From the NCBI RefSeq assembly GCF_004116495.1, contig NZ_PDKC01000009.1, positions 1-64,000 of the forward strand: a DNA stretch of 64,000 nucleotides, given 5' to 3'. Position numbers and translations under genes: made by a program. The stretch is from Arcobacter sp. CECT 8985 (lineage in GTDB: Bacteria; Campylobacterota; Campylobacteria; Campylobacterales; Arcobacteraceae). Under the pieces are notes generated by a model, which was given only the letters and a program-made list of their open reading frames with translations, did no database searches and was not told where the DNA came from. Position 1 is the first letter of the stretch, and every line of letters starts with the position of its first letter. Shown here piece by piece: positions 1-8,404 of the stretch.

Positions 1-198
1 GATCAATGATATAGCTTTATTAACTTCAAGTTTTAAATTTTTTTTCTCTTGTTGTAAAAATTTCTCTTTTATGAGTTTTTTATTATTTTGGTATTCATTA
101 TATTCAAAAGACAAATCAAAAACTTTCATAATAATTATAGAAAATAAAGAAACAAATAAAACTAGATTTAATATAGTTTTAGATAATTTTTTAGTCAT
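1..198 (-). CDS. N-terminus of a membrane-anchored sensor-like protein (partial)
   Basis: The first 66 codons of a gene that runs off the left edge of the window. The ATG at 198 follows a very strong ribosome-binding site (AGGAGGAT). The product begins with a short basic stretch, then one hydrophobic segment (about residues 10-24), then a charged region rich in Lys, Glu and Gln. This layout is typical of Cache-type periplasmic sensor proteins (histidine kinases, diguanylate cyclases, chemoreceptors) in this group. The output domain lies outside the window, so the class of sensor cannot be stated. It is divergent from the ABC exporter, with 123 bases between the starts. Confidence 0.7.
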   Translation of the reverse strand, partial: MTKKLSKTILNLVLFVSLFSIIIMKVFDLSFEYNEYQNNKKLIKEKFLQQEKKNLKLEVNKAISLI

Positions 199-321
199 AA
201 ATCCTCCTAAAATAACTTCTTATGTTATATAAAATAATATTATGAATATATTAATTAAGACTAAACTTAATATTTTTATTGTAAAACTTCTATATAAATA
301 CAATAAAATTTCAGGAATCAA

Positions 322-2088
322 ATGACAAAAAAAATATCTATAAAATATATTTGGAATTTACTACTACGTAAAAAGAAGCAATTAATTTTAGGTCAAATCT
401 TTACAGTTATTGCTATTTTAATAAGTGTACCAATTCCCTTGATGTTACCAGCTTTAGTAGATGAAGTATTACTTCATAAACCCAATTTCTTTGTAAATAA
501 TATAAATAATTTATTTGGAGGTGGAAGTGCTTTTTATTATATTGCTATTGTTACAATTAGTGTTATATTTTTAAGATTTATACACTTTTTATTTAGTGCA
601 ATTACTACTAAAATATTTACTTCTATTGCAAAATATATAACTTTTAAAATTAGAGAAAAACTTCTAAATCATCTAAAAATAGTATCTATGAATGAATATG
701 AGACAATAGGAAGTGGCTCAATTTCTGCAAATTTAATAACAGATGTAAATACTCTTGATGGATTTATAATAACAGGAGCTAGTAAACTTGTATCTTCAAC
801 TTTAACTTTACTTGCTGTTTCATTTGTACTTATTGCAATTCATCCCGTTTTAGGTTTAATGATTCTTATCATTCAACCAATAATAATTTTTCTATCTAAA
901 AAAATAGCAAGAAGTGTAGGTTCACTAAAAAAAGAAGAAAACAATGCAATAGCAAACTTTCAAGAAAATGTTGGAGAAGTACTTGAACTTTTTGGACAAA
1001 TAAAAGCAAGTAATAAAGAAAAAGATTTTTTTGATGAAAGTATAAAAAAAGCACAAAGTGTAAAAGATACATCAAATGAATTCAATTATAAAAGTATTGC
1101 ATATGAAAGATTTTCTTTTACTATTTTTCTTGCATCTTTTGAGATTTTAAGAGCATCTGGACTTTTGATGGTTGCTTATAGTGATTTAAGTATTGGTATG
1201 ATGTTTGCAATGTTTGGATATATTTGGTTTATAATGACGCCTGTTCAAGATATATTATCTTTACAATACTCATATGCACAAGCAAAAACTGCACTTGAAA
1301 GAATAAATAAAATACTAGAATTAAAAACAGAAAATAGTGGAGATAAAAAAATAGAAGAAAATTATCTAAACATAGAATTGAAAGATCTATACTTTAAATA
1401 CAACGAAGATAAAGATATTCTAAAAAATATCTCTTTACAAATAAATCATAAAGATAAAGTAGCACTAATTGGAGCAAGTGGAAGTGGGAAAACAACACTA
1501 GCACAAGTTATTTCAAGTTTTTATAACAAATATAAAGGTGAACTTTTATACAACAATATAAAAGTTGAGGAGATTGAAAAAAGTTCACTAAGAAACTCTA
1601 TCTTTCTTGTACTACAAATGCCAATTTTATTTAATAATAGCCTAAGATTTAATATAACAATGGGAAATGACAATATAAAAGATGATGAAATTTATAAAGC
1701 CTTAGAAATTGCACAATTACAAGAAACCATATCTAAAATGCCAAAAAAACTTGATACAATTGTAGGAAGACACGGTATAAGGCTAAGTGGAGGACAAAGA
1801 CAAAGACTCTCAATTGCAAGAATGATAATAGCAAATCCAAAAGTAGTAATCTTTGATGAGTCAACCTCTGCACTTGATGTACATACTGAAGTAAAACTTT
1901 TTGAAGCACTAGAGCCAATACTAAAAGATAAAACAGTAATAACTATTGCCCATAGATTAAGTACAGTAAAAAATGCCCATAAAATATATGTTTTAAATGA
2001 TGGAGAGTTAGTACAAGAAGGTACACACAATCAATTAGAACAAGAAGAAGGTCATTACCAAGATTTTGTAAAAAATCAATTGATTTAA
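322..2088 (+). CDS. ABC exporter, fused membrane and ATPase domains
   Basis: A 588-residue half-transporter of the type I ABC exporter family (MsbA/MdlB-like), expected to work as a dimer in the inner membrane. Residues about 1-320 form the six-helix membrane domain. The ATPase domain follows, with Walker A GASGSGKT near residues 384-391, the signature LSGGQRQR near 488 and Walker B ending in D-E near 512-513, then the H-loop in IAHRLST. All ATPase motifs are intact. The ATG has an AGGA ribosome-binding site. Ten bases separate it from the Aat-like gene. In E. coli aat also follows an ABC exporter gene (cydC), but this protein is not clearly CydC and its substrate cannot be told from sequence. 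Confidence 0.92.
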   Translation: MTKKISIKYIWNLLLRKKKQLILGQIFTVIAILISVPIPLMLPALVDEVLLHKPNFFVNNINNLFGGGSAFYYIAIVTISVIFLRFIHFLFSAITTKIFTSIAKYITFKIREKLLNHLKIVSMNEYETIGSGSISANLITDVNTLDGFIITGASKLVSSTLTLLAVSFVLIAIHPVLGLMILIIQPIIIFLSKKIARSVGSLKKEENNAIANFQENVGEVLELFGQIKASNKEKDFFDESIKKAQSVKDTSNEFNYKSIAYERFSFTIFLASFEILRASGLLMVAYSDLSIGMMFAMFGYIWFIMTPVQDILSLQYSYAQAKTALERINKILELKTENSGDKKIEENYLNIELKDLYFKYNEDKDILKNISLQINHKDKVALIGASGSGKTTLAQVISSFYNKYKGELLYNNIKVEEIEKSSLRNSIFLVLQMPILFNNSLRFNITMGNDNIKDDEIYKALEIAQLQETISKMPKKLDTIVGRHGIRLSGGQRQRLSIARMIIANPKVVIFDESTSALDVHTEVKLFEALEPILKDKTVITIAHRLSTVKNAHKIYVLNDGELVQEGTHNQLEQEEGHYQDFVKNQLI

Positions 2089-2098
2089 AGGATTAAAA

Positions 2099-2800
2099 AT
2101 TATTAAATATATAGATAAACAATCACTTGAAGATAATCTTGTTTTAGAATATATTTATAACAATAAAAAAGAAAACTACTATTATAGTGATGATTTTTCA
2201 AATGAGTTTTATATCAAAGCTGCATATGAAGGTTTTATAAGTGTTTCATATGAAGAGGAAGGATACTTTGTGATTCTTCCAGAGATGCAGTTTGATTATG
2301 CAGTTTTATATTTTGAAAACTTACATATCTCAAAAAAAGTAAAAAAACTTCTAAATGATAACTCATACAGTTTTAGAATAAATAAAAATATAAAACAAAC
2401 ACTAGATTTAATAGAACAATATCATAAAGACTCATGGATAAAAGATGAATACAAACAGACACTTCTAAACTTACAAAATTATCCCAATAATTTAGGTTTT
2501 GAGATATTTTCAAGCGAAATAATAGACAAAACTACAAATCAAATAGTAGCAGCAGAAATAGGATATAAAATAGGTGCAATTTACACAAGTTTAAGTGGCT
2601 TTTATAGAAAAGAAAAAAAGTATAATAATTATGGAAAACTGCAACTTGTATTATTAGGCAAATATCTTCTAAATAATGGCTATAAAATCTGGAATTTAGG
2701 ACATCCATATATGAAGTATAAGTTTGATTTAGGTGCTACACTTTTATCTAGAATTGAGTTTATAAAACAACTTAAAAAATATAGAGATTTAAAAATTTAA
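2099..2800 (+). CDS. Leucyl/phenylalanyl-tRNA-protein transferase-like protein, non-standard start
   Basis: Resembles Aat, which adds Leu or Phe to N-terminal Lys/Arg of proteins and so feeds them to ClpS/ClpAP. The family order is visible: an F-Y-I-K-A-A-Y-E-G-F block, a segment aligning with the Aat WWSP region, HISKKVKKLL, a D-S-W-I block, and near the C-terminus N-L-G-H-P and LGATLLSRIEF. The first ATG/GTG/TTG in frame is GTG at 2270, which would remove the first conserved block. The frame stays open upstream to a stop at 2081. AAAGGA at 2087-2092 sits six bases before ATT at 2099, so an AUU start is proposed, giving 233 residues. Sequence identity to classical Aat looks low, so specificity is uncertain. 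The 3' end overlaps the convergent lipoprotein gene by four bases. Confidence 0.7.
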   Translation: MIKYIDKQSLEDNLVLEYIYNNKKENYYYSDDFSNEFYIKAAYEGFISVSYEEEGYFVILPEMQFDYAVLYFENLHISKKVKKLLNDNSYSFRINKNIKQTLDLIEQYHKDSWIKDEYKQTLLNLQNYPNNLGFEIFSSEIIDKTTNQIVAAEIGYKIGAIYTSLSGFYRKEKKYNNYGKLQLVLLGKYLLNNGYKIWNLGHPYMKYKFDLGATLLSRIEFIKQLKKYRDLKI

Positions 2801-3216
2801 TGATTACCATTTTCTTGTGAATAGTTTTCTAAATTCATATCATTAAAAAATTTCTCAGGATTTGAAACAACAGCTTCAAACTCATAACAATAGTTATCTA
2901 AATCATCTGTAAAATAAGTTCTTTTTTTATCTATATTTATCATATTTGAATTAAAAAACTCTTCATAAGAATCATGAGAAGGACTATTTTCCTCTAAAAA
3001 TAGAAATAAAGCATCTTTTTTTGCTTCATTATCAAACATTTTATTTATTTGCTTTTTTGAATAATATAAAAGTACACTGCTTTTCACACAATATCTTTTT
3101 GAAACAACAAAACTATTTTTATTTTTCACAACTTTAGCACTACTATCTTTATAAGTACATCCAGAGAATAAAACAACTAAAATGGTAAAAAAACTATAAT
3201 AAAATATCTTTGACAT
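2797..3216 (-). CDS. Small predicted lipoprotein, function unknown
   Basis: A 139-residue protein with a lipoprotein signal peptide: a hydrophobic segment ending in the lipobox L-F-S-G-C, so it should be acylated on Cys and membrane-anchored. The rest is charged and without a domain I recognise. A GTG two codons earlier (3222) is in frame, but AAGAAG lies five bases before the ATG at 3216 and directly abuts the GTG, so 3216 is preferred. It is convergent with the Aat-like gene and overlaps its stop. Confidence 0.75.
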   Translation of the reverse strand: MSKIFYYSFFTILVVLFSGCTYKDSSAKVVKNKNSFVVSKRYCVKSSVLLYYSKKQINKMFDNEAKKDALFLFLEENSPSHDSYEEFFNSNMINIDKKRTYFTDDLDNYCYEFEAVVSNPEKFFNDMNLENYSQENGNH

Positions 3217-3315
3217 AATCACTTCTTAAAAATTATTCTAAGAAAAAATCATATCTTATTTATATAAATATCTAACTTAATTTTAATATTTGAAAAAATT
3301 TTGTATTATTACACT

Positions 3316-3618
3316 ATGTTAAAAAAATATTTAAAAATATCAATCATTTCAGCAACCATTGGTTTTGCACTTGCTTTTGTTTTTGTGGAGTTTTTTTCAT
3401 ATAAAGTAAAACAAGAGTTATACACTTACCAACAAAAAAAGATGCAAATACAGTCTTTAGCAGATGCTTATGCACTTTGCATAGGATTGCATAATGCAAA
3501 TCCATCAAAAAATAGAAAACAGTTATGTCTAGATATAAGAAGTAAAGTTTTTGAAGAAGTAAAAGGATTAGAAGGAAGTTATCCTTATATCTCTTTTTAT
3601 AATAAAGTATTTAATTAA
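3316..3618 (+). CDS. Small single-pass membrane protein, unknown
   Basis: About 100 residues: one transmembrane helix near the N-terminus (roughly residues 7-27), a Lys/Gln-rich stretch that may be a short coiled coil, then a region with two cysteines (A-L-C-I-G and L-C-L-D-I). A TTG at 3301 is in frame, but the ATG at 3316 puts the membrane helix in the usual place; neither start has a clear ribosome-binding site. No family recognised. It lies between the lipoprotein gene (divergent) and the 3' end of rnpB on the other strand. Confidence 0.6.
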   Translation: MLKKYLKISIISATIGFALAFVFVEFFSYKVKQELYTYQQKKMQIQSLADAYALCIGLHNANPSKNRKQLCLDIRSKVFEEVKGLEGSYPYISFYNKVFN

Positions 3619-3621
3619 ATA

Positions 3622-3944
3622 TTATTAGGCACCACATAAGCCGAGTTTTGTTCATGACGATAATTTATCTACTTACTTAGATTACTCTAGTACTCTAGCA
3701 AAGAGCGAAATTGTGAAGTTAATACCATGCTCTTCTTGCTGCAGGTTGGGTTTACAAAGCACTTAAGATTACTCAAAAGTCTGGTGAGCTCTTACCTCGC
3801 CGTTTCACCCTTACCCAAAATGGGCGGTTTAATTTCTGTTGCACTATCCCTTAGATTACTCTAGCCATTCGTTAAATGGAACCATACTTCACTGCAGCTC
3901 GGACTTTCCTCTTATTGAAGCTACCGTCTGCTGTACCTAATAAT
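3622..3944 (-). ncRNA. rnpB: RNase P RNA (rnpB), bacterial type A-like
   Basis: The catalytic RNA that trims 5' leaders from tRNA precursors. On the minus strand, in order, it shows the universal elements: GAGGAAAGTCCGAGCT (P4 5' strand), TGCAACAGAAA, the block GGGTGAAACGGCGAGGTAAG followed by AGCTCACC, then AACAAAACTCGGCTTA near the 3' end. The ends pair as helix P1 (ATTATTAGG with CCTAATAAT). Three GUAA tetraloop hairpins with similar stems match the expected P9, P14 and P18 positions. A possible -10 box (TACTAT, 3951-3956) fits a start near 3944. It lies 24 bases downstream of lolA on the same strand. Confidence 0.95.
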
Positions 3945-3950
3945 TTTGAA

Positions 3951-3956
3951 ATAGTA
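3951..3956 (-). promoter_or_regulatory. Possible -10 box of rnpB
   Basis: TACTAT on the minus strand, seven bases before the predicted 5' end of RNase P RNA at the base of helix P1. No convincing -35 box is seen. This spacing suggests rnpB has its own promoter rather than being only processed from a lolA transcript. Confidence 0.45.
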
Positions 3957-3968
3957 CCCTTTTTTTCT

Positions 3969-4496
3969 TTATTTTCTTATAATGTCATAATAATTTGGCG
4001 CAGTAAATTTAAAAATTTTATCATCTAAACTGATATTTTGTTTAATATTAGAGAATTTTATTGTAATTTTATTTTCTAATTCATCTTTATATAAAATCTC
4101 AGATATTTTTTTGTCTTTTACAACTATTTCATAATCTACATTATAAAGTTTTGCACTATATTTATTTTGTCCTACTTTTTTTGCACTATTAAGTAACTTT
4201 ACTATATCTATTTTTTTATCAAGTGATGTAAATATAGCTTGTTCTAACTCTGGCTCATCAACTATTGCGAAGTTTTTATTAATATAAACATTTTTAATAA
4301 TAGGAGATTTATATCTCCACAAAACTTTCCCATCATTTTTTATAAAAACTTGACCTTTATATTCAATATTTTTGTTTGAGCTGTTTTTGATGAGTTGAAC
4401 AAAATCTGCTTGGAAACTATTTATATTTTTAAAAATATTTGCATTTGCAAATGATATAAAAAATATTCCTAAAAAAATGATAATTTTATAAAACAT
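3969..4496 (-). CDS. lolA: Outer-membrane lipoprotein carrier LolA
   Basis: The periplasmic chaperone that takes lipoproteins released by the Lol ABC transporter and ferries them to the outer membrane. 175 residues, with a Sec signal peptide ending near A-N-A (about residue 19). The mature part begins with the family pattern of an N-terminal helix (S-F-Q-A-D-F-V-Q) and continues with K-G-Q-V-F-I and K-V-L-W-R-Y-K-S-P, typical of LolA. It is divergent from secA with 57 bases between, and a LolC/E-type permease follows secA, so two parts of the Lol pathway sit together. Confidence 0.9.
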   Translation of the reverse strand: MFYKIIIFLGIFFISFANANIFKNINSFQADFVQLIKNSSNKNIEYKGQVFIKNDGKVLWRYKSPIIKNVYINKNFAIVDEPELEQAIFTSLDKKIDIVKLLNSAKKVGQNKYSAKLYNVDYEIVVKDKKISEILYKDELENKITIKFSNIKQNISLDDKIFKFTAPNYYDIIRK

Positions 4497-4553
4497 ATTT
4501 TAACCTTACTTTGTATATAATCTATGTGATTATAACAAAAAGGAATTTATTTT

Positions 4554-7178
4554 ATGTTAAACGTATTTGCAATGATATTTGGTAATAAAAACGATAGAGA
4601 AGTTAAAAAATATAAAAAACGAGCAAATGCCATTACAGCCCTTGAAAGTAAATATAAAGAACTTACTGATGAACAATTACAAAGTAGTTTTGAATCACTT
4701 AAACAATCAGTACTAAATGAAGAAAAAAAATTAGATGATGTTTTAAATGACTCTTTTGCACTTACAAGAGAAGCAAGTAAAAGAGTATTGGGGATGAGGC
4801 ACCATGATGTACAGCTAATCGGTGGGATGGTTTTGCATGAAGGAAGAATTGCGGAAATGAAAACTGGTGAAGGTAAAACTTTAGTTGCTACACTACCAGT
4901 TATTTTAAATGCAATTACAGGTAAAGGTGTGCATGTTGTTACGGTAAATGACTACCTTGCGCAAAGAGATGCATCTGAATTAGAAGCACTATACAACTTT
5001 TTTGGTCTAAGTGTTGGTATTATTTTAGGTGATCTTAAAGATGAAGCAGAGAGAAAAGAACAATACAACTGCGATATTACTTATGGTACAAACAATGAAT
5101 TTGCATTTGACTACTTAAGATCAAATATGTCACTTGATATTGAAGAGAAAGTTCAAAGAGACTATAACTTTGTTATTGTTGATGAAGTTGACTCAATTCT
5201 TATTGATGAAGCAAGAACTCCTCTAATTATTTCAGGACCTACAAATCACAAAAATTCAAATTATGTAAAAGCAAATGAGATTGCATTACAACTTGAAAAA
5301 GGTGAATTAATTGAGCCAAAATCTGCAGATGAAAAACCATACTCTACTGGTGATTTTACAGTAGATGAAAAAAACAAAACCATTTTAATTACAGAACAAG
5401 GTATTGCAAAAGCAGAAAAACTTTTTGAAGTGGACAATATGTATTCACTAGAAAATGCTATGCTTTCACACAATCTTGACCAAGCTTTAAAAGCAAACTA
5501 TATCTTTGAAAAAGATGTTGATTATGTTGTAAAAGAAAATGAAGTTATTATTGTTGATGAATTTACAGGAAGACTTAGTGAAGGAAGAAGATTTAGTGAT
5601 GGATTACACCAAGCTCTTGAAGCAAAAGAGAATGTATCAATTCAAGAAGAATCACAAACGTTAGCAGATGTTACTTTCCAAAATTATTTTAGAATGTATG
5701 ACAAACTTGCAGGTATGACAGGTACAGCACAAACAGAAGCAACTGAATTTGCAGAGATTTATAAATTAGATGTTGTATCTATTCCTACAAATGTACCAGT
5801 TCAAAGAATAGATAAAAATGATTTAATCTATAAAAGTGAAAGAGAGAAGTTCAATGCAGTTTGTGCAAAGATTAAAGAACTTAATCAAAAAGGTCAACCA
5901 GTACTTGTAGGTACAGCTTCAATTGAAAGATCTGAACTTTTACACAGCTTATTAACTAAAGAAAAAATACCTCATACAGTATTAAATGCAAAACAGCATG
6001 AAAAAGAAGGTAAAATTATTGAAAGAGCAGGTGAAAAAGGTGCCGTTACAATTGCTACTAATATGGCAGGACGGGGAGTTGATATTAAACTTAATAAAGA
6101 AACACTTGAATTAGGTGGATTAGCTATAATTGGTACTGAAAGACATGAGTCAAGAAGAATTGATAATCAGTTAAGAGGTAGAAGTGGTAGACAAGGAGAC
6201 AAAGGTGAGTCTCAATTTTATTTATCATTAGAAGATAATTTATTAAGAATTTTTGGTAGTGATAAAATCAAAAATATTATGAATAGACTTGGTATTGAAG
6301 AAGGTGAACATATTGAGTCTAAGATGGTTACAAGAGCCGTTGAAAATGCACAGAAAAAAGTTGAGTCTATGCACTTTGAAAGTAGAAAACACTTACTTGA
6401 ATATGATGATGTTGCAAATGAACAAAGAAAAGTAATTTATAGCTTTAGAAATGACCTTTTAAATCCAGAATTTGATATAAGTTCAAAACTTGAAGAAAAT
6501 AAAAGAGAGTATGTTCAAAACTTACTTAATGAGTGTGAGATTATTGATGGTATGGCATCAGAAGATTATAACTATGAATTGCTTATTGCAAAACTTCAAG
6601 AAGAGATAAACTTAATAGTTGAGAAAAAAGATATTGAAGCTTCAAACTATGAAGAATTAGAAGACAAAATTACTAATATCTTAAAAGAAGTATATGCAAA
6701 CAAAATGAGCATTGCAGCACCTGATCAAAGAAATGAAATAGAAAGAATTTTATACTTACAAATTTTAGATAATGCATGGAGAGAACACTTATACTCTATG
6801 GATACTCTTAAAACAGGTATTGGACTTAGAGGGTACAACCAAAAAGATCCATTAGTTGAATATAAAAAAGAATCTTATAATATGTTTATTGAACTTATTA
6901 ACTCTATTAAAAATGAAATTATAAAAATTCTATTTACAATTCAACTTCAAAGTAAAGAAGATGAACAACATGAACAAGAAGCACTTGAAAGAATGAGAGC
7001 TCAAATGGAAGAAGCAAATGAAAATCTTCAAACAAACTTTGAAGAGATTGAAGCTTCAATCTCAAAAAAAGAAAAAAGAATAGCAAGAAATGAACCTTGT
7101 CCTTGTGGTTCTGGAAAAAAATACAAAAATTGTTGTGGGAAAAGTGGACCTAAAAGAGGTTTAATGGCGGGAAACTAG
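4554..7178 (+). CDS. secA: Preprotein translocase ATPase SecA
   Basis: The motor that pushes unfolded preproteins through SecYEG. 874 residues, full length. N-terminal ATPase domain with M-K-T-G-E-G-K-T near residue 102-109 and the DEVDS Walker B near 209. The second helicase domain carries [12 protein letters not shown] and [11 protein letters not shown]. The C-terminus has the zinc-binding [13 protein letters not shown] motif (from about residue 848) that binds SecB and lipids. The ATG has an AAGGAA ribosome-binding site. The next gene starts two bases after the stop, so they are probably co-transcribed. Confidence 0.98.
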   Translation: MLNVFAMIFGNKNDREVKKYKKRANAITALESKYKELTDEQLQSSFESLKQSVLNEEKKLDDVLNDSFALTREASKRVLGMRHHDVQLIGGMVLHEGRIAEMKTGEGKTLVATLPVILNAITGKGVHVVTVNDYLAQRDASELEALYNFFGLSVGIILGDLKDEAERKEQYNCDITYGTNNEFAFDYLRSNMSLDIEEKVQRDYNFVIVDEVDSILIDEARTPLIISGPTNHKNSNYVKANEIALQLEKGELIEPKSADEKPYSTGDFTVDEKNKTILITEQGIAKAEKLFEVDNMYSLENAMLSHNLDQALKANYIFEKDVDYVVKENEVIIVDEFTGRLSEGRRFSDGLHQALEAKENVSIQEESQTLADVTFQNYFRMYDKLAGMTGTAQTEATEFAEIYKLDVVSIPTNVPVQRIDKNDLIYKSEREKFNAVCAKIKELNQKGQPVLVGTASIERSELLHSLLTKEKIPHTVLNAKQHEKEGKIIERAGEKGAVTIATNMAGRGVDIKLNKETLELGGLAIIGTERHESRRIDNQLRGRSGRQGDKGESQFYLSLEDNLLRIFGSDKIKNIMNRLGIEEGEHIESKMVTRAVENAQKKVESMHFESRKHLLEYDDVANEQRKVIYSFRNDLLNPEFDISSKLEENKREYVQNLLNECEIIDGMASEDYNYELLIAKLQEEINLIVEKKDIEASNYEELEDKITNILKEVYANKMSIAAPDQRNEIERILYLQILDNAWREHLYSMDTLKTGIGLRGYNQKDPLVEYKKESYNMFIELINSIKNEIIKILFTIQLQSKEDEQHEQEALERMRAQMEEANENLQTNFEEIEASISKKEKRIARNEPCPCGSGKKYKNCCGKSGPKRGLMAGN

Positions 7179-7179
7179 T

Positions 7180-8385
7180 TTGAATAAGAAATTAGTAAAC
7201 TTTATTGTCAAAAAATATTTAAGATTTGACAAAAAAAACCCTTTTATATCAGTAAGTGCCATTTTGGCATTTATTGGTGTAGCTATTGGTGTTATGGTTC
7301 TTATCATTTCAATGGCAATAATGAATGGAACAGCAAAAGAGTTTGAAAGTAAACTTTTTACGATGAATTACCCATTATCAATCTATCCTAGATATAAAAA
7401 TAGTGTAAATAAGCAACTACTTCATAAACTTGAGAAAAAATATCCAAAATTAAAATTTTCACCATATTTAACATCACAAGCTATTGTTCAAAGTGGTGAT
7501 AAAATGGGTGGTGCTGTAATTTTTGGAGTAGACCAAAAAAGAGAAGCATCTATTAATTCAATTTACAAAAAAGCAACACATGGACTAAAACTTAAAAAAT
7601 ATGATATTGTTGTAGGAGAAGGAATTAGTGATGAATTAATGCTTTTTAAAGATGAAAAAGCAACATTATATTTCACTTCATTAAATCCAAATGGATTTTC
7701 AATGATGCCAAAAATGAAAAGATTTAAATATGAGGCATCTTTTCGATCTGGACTTCATGCTTATGATAAAGCTTATATTTATACTTCTATAGAAGCTTTG
7801 CAAACTGTTCTTAGAAAAGATAAAAACAGTTTTGATGGTATTCATGTTTATTCAAATGATGCTTTTAACGATATTAAAGTTTTAAGAGAAGATTTAAAAA
7901 GTGATGGTGTTGGACTAATTGGTTGGTGGCAACAAAATGGAAACTTTTTTTCTGCAATGAAAATGGAGAAAAAAGCACTATTTATTGTATTAATGCTAAT
8001 AATTTTAGTTGCTTCACTAAATATTATCTCTTCACTATTAATGACAGTTATGAGTAGAAGAAAAGAGATTGCCCTACTTTTATCTTTAGGAGCTAGTTCA
8101 AAAGAGATTAAAGCAATATTTTTAAGACTTGGCATTGCTATTGGTTTTTCTGGAATTTTAACAGGAACTGCTCTTGGCTTATTTGGAATGTGGTTATTAG
8201 ATACTTTTGATATCATCTCGTTACCAGCTGATGTTTATGGTACTTCAAAACTTCCAATTGATTTGGCAACAACTGATTTAATTTCTATTATTGTAGGCGC
8301 AGTTGTAATTGTAATTTTATCATCTTATTACCCTGCAAAAAAAGCTACTAATATTGATGTTATTGATGTATTAAGAAATGAATAG
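7180..8385 (+). CDS. LolC/LolE-family lipoprotein-releasing permease
   Basis: Membrane subunit of the ABC transporter that extracts lipoproteins from the inner membrane for LolA. 401 residues: an N-terminal transmembrane helix (about 24-46), a periplasmic MacB-like domain, then three C-terminal helices of the FtsX domain, with R-R-K-E-I-A-L-L-L-S-L-G-A before the third helix. The start is TTG, right after the secA stop, with a weak G-rich site upstream. Only one LolC/E-type gene is seen here. If no second exists elsewhere it may act as a homodimer (LolF-type); that is inference. A hairpin terminator overlaps its stop. Confidence 0.9.
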   Translation: MNKKLVNFIVKKYLRFDKKNPFISVSAILAFIGVAIGVMVLIISMAIMNGTAKEFESKLFTMNYPLSIYPRYKNSVNKQLLHKLEKKYPKLKFSPYLTSQAIVQSGDKMGGAVIFGVDQKREASINSIYKKATHGLKLKKYDIVVGEGISDELMLFKDEKATLYFTSLNPNGFSMMPKMKRFKYEASFRSGLHAYDKAYIYTSIEALQTVLRKDKNSFDGIHVYSNDAFNDIKVLREDLKSDGVGLIGWWQQNGNFFSAMKMEKKALFIVLMLIILVASLNIISSLLMTVMSRRKEIALLLSLGASSKEIKAIFLRLGIAIGFSGILTGTALGLFGMWLLDTFDIISLPADVYGTSKLPIDLATTDLISIIVGAVVIVILSSYYPAKKATNIDVIDVLRNE

Positions 8386-8404
8386 TTAGAAACTCTAACT
8401 ATTC
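8380..8404. terminator. Bidirectional hairpin over two convergent stops
   Basis: A perfect 11-base inverted repeat (GAATAGTTAGA / TCTAACTATTC) with a three-base loop AAC. It contains the stop codons of both convergent genes (TAG of the permease at 8383-8385, TAG of the AsmA-like gene at 8399-8401). The A/T-rich flanks are only moderately T-rich, so termination efficiency is uncertain. Confidence 0.75.

Noticed and set aside
1692-2030. Antisense open frame within the ABC exporter ATPase domain, and many similar antisense frames (for example 8862-9131, 41416-41730, 50649-51008).
   Set aside because: They lie opposite well-supported genes, show no family motif and no ribosome-binding site; low GC and codon bias on the real strand produce such open frames.
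3677-3864. The motif TTAGATTACTC occurs three times within 190 bases (about 3677, 3763, 3851), looking like a short direct-repeat array.
   Set aside because: All three lie inside RNase P RNA and fold as stems closed by GUAA tetraloops at the P9, P14 and P18 positions, so they are structural parts of rnpB.
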